48,195 nucleotides of DNA from Streptomyces sp. sk2.1 (GCF_008120935.1 NZ_RDBO01000077.1:1631034-1679228), one strand, 5' to 3'. Counted from the first letter of the stretch, positions 9,133-18,137 are shown. Notes: generated from the sequence alone by a model not told the origin. A program made the numbers and translations.

Positions 9133-10407
9133 TCAGGCCGTCGCGGCCAGCGCGCGGACCAACAGCGGGGCCACCTGCTCGATCTGCCAGTGCCGCGCCC
9201 CGTACCCGGCGAGCGCGGTCTCGACCGTGTCCGGCGTCGGGTGCTTGGGCGGCTCCCAGCAGATCCGGCGCACCGTGTCGGGGGTGATCAGGTTCTCCTG
9301 CGGCATGTTCAGCCGCGCGGCGAGCTCCGACACCGCGGCGCGCGCGGCCGAGAGCCGGGCCGCCGCGGCCGGGTCCTTGTCCGCCCAGGCGCGGGGCGGC
9401 GGCGGACCGGCGAGGGCCTGGCCGGGCTGGGGGAGTTCGGAGTCGGGCAGCGCCTTGGCGCGGTCGACGGCCGCCTGCCACTGCTCCAGCTGACGCCGCC
9501 CCATGCGGTGGCCGAACCCGGGCAGCGCGGTCAGCGCCTGCGTGTTCGGCGGGAGCGCGAGCGCCGCCTCGACGATCGCGGCGTCGCTCAGCACCTTGCC
9601 CGGCGAGATGTCGCGGCGCCGGGCGACCTGGTCACGGGTGGTCCACAGCTCCCGGACCACGGCCATCTGCCGGCGGCGGCGGACCTTGTGCATGCCGGAC
9701 GTGCGGCGCCAGGGGTCCTTGCGCGGCGGGGCGGGCGGCGCGGAGGCGATCGCGTCGAACTCCTCGCGGGCCCATTCCAGCTTGCCCTGCCGGTCGAGCT
9801 CCTCCTCCAGGGCGTTGCGCAGGTCGATCAGCAGCTCGACGTCGAGCGCCGCGTAGCGCAGCCAGGGGTCGGGCAGCGGGCGGGTGGACCAGTCGACGGC
9901 GGAGTGGCCCTTCTCCAGGGAGTACCCGAGCACGTTCTCGACCATGGCGCCGAGACCGACGCGCGGGAAGCCGGCGAGCCGTCCGGCCAGCTCCGTGTCG
10001 AAGAGCCCGGTGGGGGTCATCCCTATCTCGCGCAGGCAGGGCAGGTCCTGGGTGGCGGCGTGCAGAATCCACTCGCTGCCGCTCAGTGCGCTCCCGAGCC
10101 CCGACAGGTCGGGGCAGCCGACCGGGTCGATCAGTGCGCTGCCCGCACCGTCCCGGCGCAGCTGCACGAGGTAGGCGCGCTGACCGTAGCGGTAGCCGGA
10201 GGCGCGCTCGGCGTCCACGGCCACCGGGCCGGAGCCGGCGGCGAAGGCGGAGACCACCCGGGCCAGGGCGTCGTCGGATGCCACCACCGGGGGGATGCCC
10301 TCGCGAGGTTCGAGCAAGGGGATCGGCGCCGGGGCGACGTCGTCCGGGGGAGCGCCCCCGGTGGTTCGCAGTGATGTGTCTGCTGCGGTCTCTTGGGCGT
10401 CGGTCAC
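9133..10407 (-). CDS. rnd: Ribonuclease D (DEDDy 3'-5' exoribonuclease with HRDC domain)
   Basis: RNase D trims RNA 3' ends, classically tRNA precursors. The 424-aa protein has the DEDDy residues in order: VAVDAERAS (Asp and Glu of Exo I), LHAATQDLPC (Exo II Asp) and RYAALDVELL (Exo III Tyr and Asp). An HRDC-like helical region follows around residues 235-320. The start is a GTG, with no Shine-Dalgarno sequence; TACCCT lies 6 bases ahead, so the transcript is probably leaderless. Only 24 bases separate the start from the whiI terminator hairpin, so any -35 element must lie inside that palindrome. Confidence 0.92.
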   Translation of the reverse strand: MTDAQETAADTSLRTTGGAPPDDVAPAPIPLLEPREGIPPVVASDDALARVVSAFAAGSGPVAVDAERASGYRYGQRAYLVQLRRDGAGSALIDPVGCPDLSGLGSALSGSEWILHAATQDLPCLREIGMTPTGLFDTELAGRLAGFPRVGLGAMVENVLGYSLEKGHSAVDWSTRPLPDPWLRYAALDVELLIDLRNALEEELDRQGKLEWAREEFDAIASAPPAPPRKDPWRRTSGMHKVRRRRQMAVVRELWTTRDQVARRRDISPGKVLSDAAIVEAALALPPNTQALTALPGFGHRMGRRQLEQWQAAVDRAKALPDSELPQPGQALAGPPPPRAWADKDPAAAARLSAARAAVSELAARLNMPQENLITPDTVRRICWEPPKHPTPDTVETALAGYGARHWQIEQVAPLLVRALAATA

Positions 10408-10413
10408 GTGTCA

Positions 10414-10419
10414 AGGGTA
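10414..10419 (-). promoter_or_regulatory. Candidate -10 of leaderless rnd transcript
   Basis: On the minus strand TACCCT fits TANNNT and ends 6 bases before the GTG start. No ribosome site is present. Confidence 0.4.
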
Positions 10420-10431
10420 TCTGTGTATGTG

Positions 10432-10469
10432 CGGCGCCCGTCGACGGAACGTTCCGTCGACGGGCGCCG
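10432..10469 (-). terminator. 38-bp perfect palindrome after whiI
   Basis: Bases 10432-10450 are the exact reverse complement of 10451-10469 with no spacer; as RNA it folds into a long hairpin. It begins 15 bases after the whiI stop and ends 24 bases before the rnd start, so it is best read as the whiI terminator. Because it is fully symmetric it could also be a protein-binding site. Confidence 0.75.
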
Positions 10470-10484
10470 GCCGGGGCGGGGGCG

Positions 10485-11147
10485 TCAGTGGATGATTCCC
10501 GTGCGCAGGGCGACGGCGACCATTCCGGCGCGGTCCCCGGTGCCGAGCTTGCGGGCGATGCGGGCGAGGTGGCTCTTGACGGTCAGGGCGGACAGGCCCA
10601 TGGAGACGCCGATGGCCTTGTTGGACTGGCCCTCGGCGACCAGCCGCAGGACCTCGACCTCGCGGCCGGACAGTTCGCGGTAGCCGCCCGGGTGGCTCGG
10701 GGTGCCGGGGGGCCGGCGGTGCATACGGGCGGCATTGGCGCCGATGGGGGCGACGCCGGGGCGGGCGGGATGGCCGATATTGGTTCGGGTGCCGGTGACG
10801 ACATAGCCCTTCACACCGCCCGCGAGGGCGTTGCGCACGGCGCCGATGTCGTCGGCGGCGGAGAGTGCGAGACCGTTCGGCCAGCCGGCCGCCCGGGTCT
10901 CGGACAACAGGGTCAGCCCGGAACCGTCGGGCAGGTGGACGTCGGCAACGCAGATGTCGCGCGGGTTGCCGACGCGGGGACGAGCCTCCGCGATGGACGA
11001 CGCCTCGATGACGTCACGTACTCCGAGAGCCCACAGATGGCGGGTGACGGTGGAACGGACGCGCGGGTCGGCCACGACGACCATGGCCGTCGGCTTGTTC
11101 GGGCGGTAGGCGACCAGGCTTGCGGGCTGCTCTAGGAGAACGGACAC
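10485..11147 (-). CDS. whiI: Orphan NarL-type response regulator WhiI
   Basis: WhiI is an atypical response regulator needed for late sporulation in Streptomyces, where it is known to act as a heterodimer with BldM. This 220-aa protein has a receiver domain (residues about 17-125) and a LuxR-type HTH at the end (LSGREVEVLRLVAEGQSNKAIG ... VKSHLARIARKL). The acidic pair at the first receiver strand is reduced (VVVADPR, one Asp), while the Asp of VADVHLPDG and the Lys of GGVKGY are present. No sensor kinase is adjacent, which fits an orphan regulator. The GTG start has AGGAGG upstream. The identification rests on the domain layout and on the neighbourhood rnd-whiI-DUF3000-hemE, recalled from S. 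coelicolor. Confidence 0.85.
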   Translation of the reverse strand: MSVLLEQPASLVAYRPNKPTAMVVVADPRVRSTVTRHLWALGVRDVIEASSIAEARPRVGNPRDICVADVHLPDGSGLTLLSETRAAGWPNGLALSAADDIGAVRNALAGGVKGYVVTGTRTNIGHPARPGVAPIGANAARMHRRPPGTPSHPGGYRELSGREVEVLRLVAEGQSNKAIGVSMGLSALTVKSHLARIARKLGTGDRAGMVAVALRTGIIH

Positions 11148-11466
11148 CAGGCCTCCTGGGGGGAGTGGTGGGACGGGCCGGCTCGGGGATGAAGCCGGGG
11201 CAACCGTGCTTGAAGGGTTATTGACCTCTTCGGCAGCGGGCCCGTCCTCCTTTAGGGGAAGATCGCGATTTAGTGAGTAACAATTCCTGGCAAACCGGAC
11301 ATTCGATTGATTGTACGAAAAGAACGCCGGTAACGGTGCATCGAATGTGACGCACGGTTACCGGCGTGGAGATGATTTTCGGCCAGAGAAAGAGAGGAGG
11401 GCGGAGTCGGTGGCTCCGGACCGCGACGCCCCGACGGGCGCCGAGACGCCCGACGGACCCGGTGCC
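11148..11466. other. whiI upstream region, 319 bp without a gene
   Basis: It carries the whiI ribosome site (AGGAGG), an unusually A+T-rich stretch at about 11220-11330 where the whiI promoter most likely lies, and the DUF3000 terminator hairpin at 11324-11367. I see no coding sequence. A long leader is possible because the A+T-rich part begins about 75 bases before the start. Confidence 0.6.
11324..11367 (-). terminator. Terminator downstream of the DUF3000 gene
   Basis: Arms 11324-11339 and 11352-11367 pair over 16 bp with one mismatch and a 12-base loop. It lies about 100 bases beyond the stop of the minus-strand gene. Confidence 0.7.
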
Positions 11467-12126
11467 TCAGTGGGGCTGGGGGCCGCGGCGCTGAGGGAGC
11501 GTCACCACCGTCGCGTCCACGGGGTCCGACGGCGGCAGACCGGCGACCTGGCACAGCAGGTCGCCCCACGCCATGAGGTGCGCCGAGGCGTCCGGGACCC
11601 CGCCGCGCCCCTCGCGCGGCGTCCAGGACGCCCGGATCTCGATCTGGGTCGCCGGCCGTCTTTCGCCCAGCGCCCCGAAGTAGTGCGACCCCGCCCGGGT
11701 CACCGTGCCGCCCGCCTCCCCGTACGACAGGCCGCGCGCCTCCAGCGCGCCGGTCAGCCAGGACCAGCACACCTCCGGCAGCAGCGGATCGGACGCCATC
11801 TCCGGCTCCAGTTCGGCCCGCACCAGCGTCACCAGGCGGAAGGTGCCCCGCCAGGCGTCCTGCCCGGCCGGGTCGTGGAGCAGCACGAGACGGCCGTCGG
11901 CGAGGTCCTCCTCGCCGTCGACGACCGCGGCCTCCAGGGCGTACGCGTACGGGGCGAGCCGCTTGGGCGGTCGTGTCGGCTCCACCTCCAGCTCGGGTCG
12001 GAGCCGCGCCGAATGCAACGCGTCCACCGCCGAACGGAACGCGGGCGGGACGGAGCCGCCCTCCTCGCCGTCGCTGGTGTCGGCGCCATCGGTCTGATCG
12101 GAGAACTGTCCCTGAGCCGGAGCCAT
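11467..12126 (-). CDS. DUF3000 domain protein
   Basis: A 219-aa protein of the actinobacterial DUF3000 family, whose function is unknown. The N-terminal 25 residues are acidic and low in complexity; the conserved part begins at PPAFRSAVDALHSARLRPE and continues through LLHDPAGQDAWRGTFRLV and IEIRASWTP. No signal peptide, membrane segment or catalytic motif is seen. The ATG has no Shine-Dalgarno sequence but has TACTCT 7 bases ahead, so it is probably leaderless. It is divergent from hemE across 92 bases, a neighbourhood I recall as conserved in Streptomyces; this hints at, but does not show, a link with haem synthesis. Confidence 0.85.
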   Translation of the reverse strand: MAPAQGQFSDQTDGADTSDGEEGGSVPPAFRSAVDALHSARLRPELEVEPTRPPKRLAPYAYALEAAVVDGEEDLADGRLVLLHDPAGQDAWRGTFRLVTLVRAELEPEMASDPLLPEVCWSWLTGALEARGLSYGEAGGTVTRAGSHYFGALGERRPATQIEIRASWTPREGRGGVPDASAHLMAWGDLLCQVAGLPPSDPVDATVVTLPQRRGPQPH

Positions 12127-12133
12127 GCGGGGA

Positions 12134-12139
12134 AGAGTA
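12134..12139 (-). promoter_or_regulatory. Candidate -10 of leaderless DUF3000 transcript
   Basis: TACTCT on the minus strand, 7 bases before the ATG; no ribosome site precedes the gene. Confidence 0.45.
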
Positions 12140-12218
12140 GGCGGAACCGGGGCTTCGCGCAGGGAGGGACACCCGGGGCGGGCCCGGCGGCTTGCGGCTT
12201 CGTGCGAAGATTCCTGGT

Positions 12219-13292
12219 GTGAGTGCCAACGATCGCCCCATGGGCCAGCAGACGAAGACCTCCGCCACCCATGAGTCGGCGTTCCTGAAGGCGTGCCGCC
12301 GCGAGCCCGTGCCGCACACCCCGGTCTGGTTCATGCGCCAGGCCGGACGCTCGCTGCCCGAGTACCTGAAGGTCCGCGAGGGCATCCCGATGCTCGACTC
12401 CTGCATGATGCCGGAGCTGGTCGCGGAGATCACGATGCAGCCCGTCCGCCGCCACAAGGTCGACGCCGCGATCTACTTCAGCGACATCGTCGTACCGCTC
12501 AAGGCCATCGGGATCGACCTCGACATCAAGCCCGGCATCGGCCCGGTCATCGCCGACCCCATCCGCACCCGCGCCGACCTGGCCCGGCTGCGCGACCTCA
12601 CGCCCGAGGACGTCTCCTACGTCACCGAGGCCATCGGCCTGCTCACCGCCGAGCTGGGCGCCACCCCGCTCATCGGCTTCGCCGGGGCGCCCTTCACCCT
12701 CGCCAGCTACCTCGTGGAGGGCGGCCCGTCCCGCAACCACGAGCACACCAAGGCCCTGATGCACGGCGACCCGGAGCTCTGGGCGGACCTGCTCGACCGG
12801 CTCGCCGAGATCACCGGCGCCTTCCTCAAGGTGCAGATCGAGGCCGGGGCCTCGGCCGTCCAGCTCTTCGACTCCTGGGTGGGCGCCCTCGCCCCCGCCG
12901 ACTACCGGCGTTCGGTGCTCCCCGCGTCGGCGAAGGTCTTCGACGCCGTCGCCCCCTACGGCGTCCCGCGCATCCACTTCGGCGTCGGCACCGGCGAACT
13001 CCTCGGCCCGATGGGCGAGGCCGGCGCGGACGTCGTCGGCGTCGACTGGCGCGTCCCGCTGGACGAGGCCGCCCGCCGGGTCGGCCCCGGCAAGGCGCTC
13101 CAGGGCAACCTCGACCCCGCGGTGCTGTTCGCGCCGACGGCGACGGTGGAGGAGAAGGCCCAGGAGGTGTTGGACGCCGCCGCCGGCCTGGAGGGCCACG
13201 TCTTCAACCTGGGCCACGGCGTGATGCCGTCGATGGACCCGGACGCGCTGACCCGGCTCGTCGAGTACGTGCACACCAGCACCGAGCGCTGA
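12219..13292 (+). CDS. hemE: Uroporphyrinogen decarboxylase
   Basis: HemE removes four acetate carboxyls from uroporphyrinogen III to give coproporphyrinogen III. The 357-aa protein carries the signature PVWFMRQAGRSLPEY near the N-terminus, with the substrate-binding Arg residues, and the second family block GFAGAPFTLASYLVEGG; FNLGHGVMP sits near the end. I chose the GTG at 12219 (protein beginning MSANDRPMGQQ) because this N-terminus is familiar from Streptomyces HemE; an ATG at 12240 is the alternative. No clear ribosome site is seen and a GAAGAT sits 7 bases ahead, so it may be leaderless. The later haem genes cgoX and hemQ lie 1.6 kb downstream. Confidence 0.95.
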   Translation: MSANDRPMGQQTKTSATHESAFLKACRREPVPHTPVWFMRQAGRSLPEYLKVREGIPMLDSCMMPELVAEITMQPVRRHKVDAAIYFSDIVVPLKAIGIDLDIKPGIGPVIADPIRTRADLARLRDLTPEDVSYVTEAIGLLTAELGATPLIGFAGAPFTLASYLVEGGPSRNHEHTKALMHGDPELWADLLDRLAEITGAFLKVQIEAGASAVQLFDSWVGALAPADYRRSVLPASAKVFDAVAPYGVPRIHFGVGTGELLGPMGEAGADVVGVDWRVPLDEAARRVGPGKALQGNLDPAVLFAPTATVEEKAQEVLDAAAGLEGHVFNLGHGVMPSMDPDALTRLVEYVHTSTER

Positions 13293-13319
13293 GCACGGCG
13301 CGGACACCACGCGCGCGGA

Positions 13320-13352
13320 GCCTGCCGGGCGGCCACCCCGCCCCCGGCAGGC
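13320..13352. terminator. Bidirectional hairpin between hemE and flavoprotein gene
   Basis: A perfect 10-bp stem (13320-13329 with 13343-13352) with a 13-base G+C-rich loop lies between two convergent genes. Confidence 0.7.
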
Positions 13353-13354
13353 CC

Positions 13355-14737
13355 TCAGTCGGTACCCGCCCGCCGCACCGCGGCCACCGCCTTGCGGGCC
13401 GCCACCAGGACCGGGTCCCAGACCGGTGAGAACGGCGGTGCGTACCCGAGGTCCAGGGCGGTCATCCGCTCCACCGTCATCCCCGCCGTGAGCGCCACGG
13501 CCGCGACGTCCACCCGCTTGGCGGCCCCGTCCCGGCCCACGATCTGCACCCCCAGCAGCCGGCCCGTGCGGTACTCCGCCAGCATCTTCACCGTCATGGG
13601 CAGCGCCCCCGGGTAGTAGCCCGCCCGCCCCGTCGACTCGATCGTCGCCGTGACGAACCGCAGGCCCACCGCGCGGGCGTCCTTCTCGCGCAGACCGGTG
13701 CGGGCGATCTCCAGGTCGCACACCTTGCTCACCGCCGTCCCCACCACCCCCGGGAACGTCCCGTAGCCGCCGCCGACGTTGGACCCGATGATCTGGCCGT
13801 GCTTGTTGGCGTGGGTGCCCAGCGCGATGTGCCGGGTCCGGCCCGCCACCAGGTCGAGCACCTCCACGCAGTCGCCGCCCGCCCAGATGCCGTCGTGCCC
13901 GACGACCCGCATCGACAGATCGGTCAGCAGACCGCCGTGCGGGCCCAGCGGCAGGCCCGCGGCGCGCGCCAGCGTCGTCTCCGGCTCCACCCCGATGCCG
14001 AGCACCACCACGTCCGCCGGGTAGGAGGTGTCGCCCGCCGCGACCGCCCGGACCCGGCCGTCCGGCCCGGTGAGGATCGCGGTGACCTCGGCCCGGCCGA
14101 CCGTGGTGATGCCCATGCCGTCCATCGCCTCGTGCACCAGCCGGCCCATGTCGGGGTCGAGCGTCGCCATCGGCTGCTCGCCCCGGTTGAGGACGGTCAC
14201 CTCGAAGCCGCGCTTCAGCAGCGCCTCCGCCATCTCCACACCGATGTAGCCCGCCCCGACGACCACCGCCCGCCGCCCCGGCGCCCGGTCCAGCGAGTCC
14301 AGCAGCGCCTGCCCGTCGTCCAGCGTCTGCACCCCGTGCACCCCGGGCGCGTCCATGCCGGGCAGCGCCGGACGCACCGGCCGGGCCCCCGTCGCGATCA
14401 CCAGCTTGTCGAAGCCCGTCCAGTACGACTCGCCGGTCCCCAGGTCCAGGGCCCGCACCCGCCGCCCGGCCACGTCGATCTCCGTGACCTCGGTACGCGT
14501 CCTGAGGTCGATGTCGCGGGCCCGGTGCTCCTCGGGCGTACGGGCCACCAGGTCGTCCCGCTCCGCCACGTCGCCGCCGACCCAGTACGGGATCCCGCAC
14601 GCGGAGTAGGAGGTGAAGCGGCCCCGCTCGAAGGCGACGATCTCCAGTTCGCCGGGGCCCCTCAGCCGGCGGGCCTGGGACGCGGCGGACATGCCCGCCG
14701 CGTCACCGCCGATGATCACCAGTCGCTCCGCCGCCAT
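13355..14737 (-). CDS. FAD-dependent pyridine nucleotide-disulfide oxidoreductase, CoA-disulfide-reductase-like
   Basis: The 460-aa protein has the FAD-binding GxGxxG-type start (RLVIIGGDAAGMSAASQARR), a second Rossmann motif for NAD(P)H (AVVVGAGYIGVEMAEALLKRG) and the flavin-binding DGIWAGGDCVEV. The segment SYSACGIPYWVGG has one Cys at the place used by CoA-disulfide reductases and NADH oxidases, which form a Cys-S-CoA intermediate rather than a CxxC disulfide. The ATG at 14737 has GGAGGG seven bases upstream; an in-frame ATG at 14779 would add 14 residues without family similarity. It lies convergent to hemE and divergent from cgoX. Actual substrate is unknown. Confidence 0.85.
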   Translation of the reverse strand: MAAERLVIIGGDAAGMSAASQARRLRGPGELEIVAFERGRFTSYSACGIPYWVGGDVAERDDLVARTPEEHRARDIDLRTRTEVTEIDVAGRRVRALDLGTGESYWTGFDKLVIATGARPVRPALPGMDAPGVHGVQTLDDGQALLDSLDRAPGRRAVVVGAGYIGVEMAEALLKRGFEVTVLNRGEQPMATLDPDMGRLVHEAMDGMGITTVGRAEVTAILTGPDGRVRAVAAGDTSYPADVVVLGIGVEPETTLARAAGLPLGPHGGLLTDLSMRVVGHDGIWAGGDCVEVLDLVAGRTRHIALGTHANKHGQIIGSNVGGGYGTFPGVVGTAVSKVCDLEIARTGLREKDARAVGLRFVTATIESTGRAGYYPGALPMTVKMLAEYRTGRLLGVQIVGRDGAAKRVDVAAVALTAGMTVERMTALDLGYAPPFSPVWDPVLVAARKAVAAVRRAGTD

Positions 14738-14869
14738 GCCCGTCCCTCCGACGCCCGGGACCCCCGCCCGGATCGACATGATCCAAACGGAAAATCCTAG
14801 TCCGAGGGGCCCACGCTACGACGTGGGGGAAGCGGGTGGGCGCCCGGACGGGTTTGAGAGAGTGGGGGC

Positions 14870-16357
14870 ATGCAGCGTTCAAGCAACAGCGCGGACACGG
14901 GCCCGGGACACGTCGTCGTCATCGGCGGCGGCATCGCCGGCCTCGCCGCCGCACACCGGCTCCTCGGCGCCGGCCTCCGGGTCACCCTGCTGGAGGCCAC
15001 CGAGCGGCTCGGCGGCAAGCTCATGACCGGCGAGGTCGCCGGGGCCCGGGTCGACCTGGGCGCCGAGTCGATGCTCGCCCGCCGGCCGGAGGCCGTCGAC
15101 CTGGCCCGCGCCGTCGGGCTCGGCGACCGCCTGCAACCACCCGCCACGACCACCGCGTCCGTCTGGACCCGCGACGCCCTGCGGCCCATGCCCAAGGGCC
15201 ACGTGATGGGCGTGCCGGGCGACCCGGCGGCGCTCGCCGAGGTGCTCTCCCCGGAGGGCCTCGCCCGCATCGCGCAGGAGCGCGACCTCACCCCGACCAC
15301 CGTCGGCGACGACGTCGCCGTCGGCGCGTACGTCGCCGACCGGCTGGGCCGGGAGGTCGTGGACCGGCTCGTGGAACCGCTGCTCGGCGGCGTGTACGCG
15401 GGCGACGCGTACCGGATCTCGATGCGCGCCGCCGTGCCCCAGCTCTTCGAGGCGGTGCGGGAGGGCGGCCCGCTCCTCGACGCCGTCCGCCGCGTCCAGG
15501 ACCGCGCCGCGGCCCGGCAGCGGACCGGACCCGTCTTCCAGGGCATCGACGGCGGCATCGGCTCCCTGCCCGGAGCGGTCGCCGACGCGGTGCGCGCGGC
15601 CGGCGGGGAGATCCTGACCGCCACCCCCGTCCTCGGCCTGACCCGCACCACCACCGGCTGGGACGTCCGCACCGACGCCCGGGTGATCACCGCCGACGGC
15701 ATCGTGCTGGCCGCGCCCGCCTGGTCCGCCTCCACCCTGCTCGCCGCCGAGTCCCCGGCGGCCTCCGCCGAGCTGGCCGGGGTCGAGTACGCGTCGATGG
15801 CCCTGGTCACCATGGCGTTCCGCCGCTCCGACACGGCCGCCACGACCGCGCTCGCCGGACGCTCCGGCTTCCTCGTCCCCCCGGTCGACGGCCGCACCAT
15901 CAAGGCGTCCACCTTCTCCACCCACAAGTGGGGCTGGGTCGCCGAATCCGCCCCCGACCTCTTCGTCCTGCGCACCTCCGTCGGCCGCTACGGCGAGGAG
16001 GACCACATCCACCGCGAGGACGGCGAACTCGTCGACGTGTCGCTGCACGACCTCGCCGAGGCCACGGGGCTGACCGCGAAGCCCGTGGACACCGTGGTCA
16101 CCCGCTGGACCGGCGGGCTGCCCCAGTACCCCGTGGGCCACCTCCCGCGGGTCGAACGGATCCGGGCCGAGGTCGCCAAACTGCCCGCGCTGCGGGTCTG
16201 CGGGGCGGTCTACGACGGCGTCGGCATCCCCGCCTGCGTCGCGAGCGCCCACCGCGCGGCGGACGAGATCGTCCACGACCTCACGGGCCGTCCGGCGGAA
16301 GAGATCATCGCCACGCCGACCCTGGTTCAGGGCACTCGGAGCGAGGCGGGACAATAG
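14870..16357 (+). CDS. cgoX: Coproporphyrinogen III oxidase CgoX (HemY/HemG type)
   Basis: This FAD enzyme oxidises coproporphyrinogen III to coproporphyrin III with oxygen. Older annotation calls it protoporphyrinogen oxidase (hemY or hemG), but in Actinobacteria and Firmicutes the coproporphyrin route is used. The 495-aa protein opens with the dinucleotide motif HVVVIGGGIAGLAAAHRLL, then GGKLMTGEVAGARVDLGAES, and ends with the second FAD motif (LRVCGAVYDGVGIPACV). It is followed 4 bases later by hemQ, the next enzyme of the same route, which supports the assignment. The ATG has a run of G ahead but no clear Shine-Dalgarno sequence. Confidence 0.9.
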   Translation: MQRSSNSADTGPGHVVVIGGGIAGLAAAHRLLGAGLRVTLLEATERLGGKLMTGEVAGARVDLGAESMLARRPEAVDLARAVGLGDRLQPPATTTASVWTRDALRPMPKGHVMGVPGDPAALAEVLSPEGLARIAQERDLTPTTVGDDVAVGAYVADRLGREVVDRLVEPLLGGVYAGDAYRISMRAAVPQLFEAVREGGPLLDAVRRVQDRAAARQRTGPVFQGIDGGIGSLPGAVADAVRAAGGEILTATPVLGLTRTTTGWDVRTDARVITADGIVLAAPAWSASTLLAAESPAASAELAGVEYASMALVTMAFRRSDTAATTALAGRSGFLVPPVDGRTIKASTFSTHKWGWVAESAPDLFVLRTSVGRYGEEDHIHREDGELVDVSLHDLAEATGLTAKPVDTVVTRWTGGLPQYPVGHLPRVERIRAEVAKLPALRVCGAVYDGVGIPACVASAHRAADEIVHDLTGRPAEEIIATPTLVQGTRSEAGQ

Positions 16358-16361
16358 CCGT

Positions 16362-17090
16362 ATGAGTGCGCCTGAGACTGTGAAATCAAGCAAGGGCCCC
16401 AACGCGGGCAAGAAGGCCAAGGACCTCAACGAGGTCATCCGCTACACGCTGTGGTCCGTCTTCAAGCTGCGCGACGTCCTGCCCGCCGACCGGGCCGGTT
16501 ACGCCGACGAGGTCCAGGAGCTGTTCGACCAGCTCGAAGCCAAGGACATCACCATCCGCGGCACCTACGACCTCTCCGGCCTGCGTGCCGACGCCGACAT
16601 CATGATCTGGTGGCACGCCGAGACCGCGGACGAGCTGCAGGAGGCGTACAACCTCTTCCGGCGCACCAAGCTGGGCCTGGCGCTCGAACCGGTCTGGTCG
16701 AACATGGCGCTGCACCGCCCCGCCGAGTTCAACAAGTCGCACATCCCGGCCTTCCTGGCCGACGAGACGCCGCGCAACTACATCAGCGTCTACCCCTTCG
16801 TGCGCTCCTACGACTGGTACCTGCTGCCCGACGAGGACCGTCGCCGCATGCTCGCGGACCACGGCAAGATGGCCCGCGGCTACCCCGACGTCCGCGCCAA
16901 CACCGTCGCCTCGTTCTCGCTCGGCGACTACGAGTGGATCCTCGCCTTCGAGGCCGACGAGCTGCACCGCATCGTCGACCTGATGCGTCACCTGCGGGGT
17001 TCCGAGGCGCGACTGCACGTCCGTGAGGAGATCCCGTTCTTCACCGGGCGCAGGAAGTCCGTCGCAGACCTGGTGGCCGGGCTCGCGTAG
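16362..17090 (+). CDS. hemQ: Coproheme decarboxylase HemQ (ChdC)
   Basis: HemQ converts coproheme III to haem b by two peroxide-dependent decarboxylations. The 242-aa protein shows the chlorite-dismutase-like fold motifs: LNEVIRYTLWSVFKLR, the catalytic Tyr in ISVYPFVRSYDWYLL, the proximal-side His in MLADHGKMARGYP, and SFSLGDYEWILAFEAD. It lies 4 bases after cgoX, so the last enzymes of the pathway are cotranscribed; ferrochelatase is not in the window. GACAAT six bases before the ATG could also start a separate leaderless transcript. Two hairpins follow, the second with a T tract. Confidence 0.95.
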   Translation: MSAPETVKSSKGPNAGKKAKDLNEVIRYTLWSVFKLRDVLPADRAGYADEVQELFDQLEAKDITIRGTYDLSGLRADADIMIWWHAETADELQEAYNLFRRTKLGLALEPVWSNMALHRPAEFNKSHIPAFLADETPRNYISVYPFVRSYDWYLLPDEDRRRMLADHGKMARGYPDVRANTVASFSLGDYEWILAFEADELHRIVDLMRHLRGSEARLHVREEIPFFTGRRKSVADLVAGLA

Positions 17091-17128
17091 CGAGCGGGTT
17101 CCGACCACCCCAGCCCGGAAGATCAGAG

Positions 17129-17160
17129 GGCGGGCAACGGCGCGTTCCGCGCCGCCCGCC
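17129..17160 (+). terminator. First hairpin after hemQ
   Basis: Paired arms 17129-17134/17155-17160 and 17138-17144/17148-17154, with a three-base bulge and a TTC loop, begin 38 bases after the stop. Confidence 0.65.
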
Positions 17161-17185
17161 GTTCCAGCGACACCGGGTTCGGCTC

Positions 17186-17225
17186 CCGGTGCGGCGCGCG
17201 TCCCGCGCGCCGCACCGGTGTTTTT
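17186..17225 (+). terminator. Intrinsic terminator with T tract after hemQ
   Basis: A perfect 15-bp stem (17186-17200 with 17204-17218), a TCC loop and then TGTTTTT. This is the most classical rho-independent terminator in the window and closes the cgoX-hemQ unit. Confidence 0.9.
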
Positions 17226-17260
17226 CTGCCCCGTGCCGACGGCCTTCGGTACCCGCCGCG

Positions 17261-18076
17261 CTACCGGTCGTGCCCCGCCGGACCGCCACCACCGTTGCCC
17301 CCGCCGAGCGCGGACCGCAGCGCCGGATCGTCCACGGCGCTCACCCCCCGTACCGCGAGCGCCGACAGGACGTCGTGGTCCGCCGCCCCGGGCGGCACCT
17401 CGTTCGCGGCCAGCAGCCGCTGACCGGCGGGCGAGGCCCAGGAACTGTACGGGTGGACCTCCAGCCGGGCGATCGCCAGGCAGCCCAGCGTCAGCGCGAG
17501 CGGCAGCCCGAACCAGGCGAGCAGCGACACCACCGGACCGCCGGGGCCGTGGTCCTGGCCGGGGACCAGCAGCACGACGGCCGCCATCGCGACCACCAGC
17601 AGCGCCGCGCCGCGCACCCCGCGCACCGCGGCGGCCACATCGCTCCCGGCGCCGACCGGGCGCGCCAGCCCGGCGGCGACGAGCCGGTCGGCCAGGGCGC
17701 GCACACTGTCGGCGGCCGCCGCCGCGGCCCGCACCGGCGGTATCGGTGACTGGCCCTGCGGCCCTATGGCACGGATCACCGTGCGCTCCATCTCGTCCCG
17801 GCCCTCCGGATCGACCACCGTCGCCCAGCCGGTGTGGGCGAGCAGCAGCCGCCGGCGCAGATGCATGGTGACCAGCGCCAGATCTATCACCCGGTGCGGG
17901 CCACCGGCCAGGAACGCGGTTTCGTACAGGGTCAGTTCATGACCGGCGCCGAGGTCCCGCGCGGCATCGTCGGACGCGTCCGGCAGCAGCCCCGTGCGGG
18001 CCGCGACAAGACAGAGCCGGATGCACGAGAAGGCTGCCGCCCCCCAGGCGACCAGCAGGAACAGTACCCAGAACAT
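17261..18076 (-). CDS. TIGR04222-type membrane protein, Gly-rich tail without Cys
   Basis: A 271-aa membrane protein of unknown function, similar in layout to the gene just upstream. It has an N-terminal membrane segment (residues about 2-25), the family block LTLYETAFLAGGPHRVIDLALVTMH, two closely spaced membrane segments at about 152-172 and 180-202, and a short tail ALGGGNGGGG with no cysteine. The ATG has AGGA upstream. It follows the Cys-tailed homologue by 89 bases, with a small hairpin between, so it may be partly uncoupled from it. It could be a structural partner in the membrane; that is inference from homology and gene order. Confidence 0.75.
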   Translation of the reverse strand: MFWVLFLLVAWGAAAFSCIRLCLVAARTGLLPDASDDAARDLGAGHELTLYETAFLAGGPHRVIDLALVTMHLRRRLLLAHTGWATVVDPEGRDEMERTVIRAIGPQGQSPIPPVRAAAAAADSVRALADRLVAAGLARPVGAGSDVAAAVRGVRGAALLVVAMAAVVLLVPGQDHGPGGPVVSLLAWFGLPLALTLGCLAIARLEVHPYSSWASPAGQRLLAANEVPPGAADHDVLSALAVRGVSAVDDPALRSALGGGNGGGGPAGHDR

Positions 18077-18137
18077 GGCAGATTCCTATGCGAGGCGGAC
18101 GTGGATGACCATGGGCTGTTCACCATGCGGACGATTC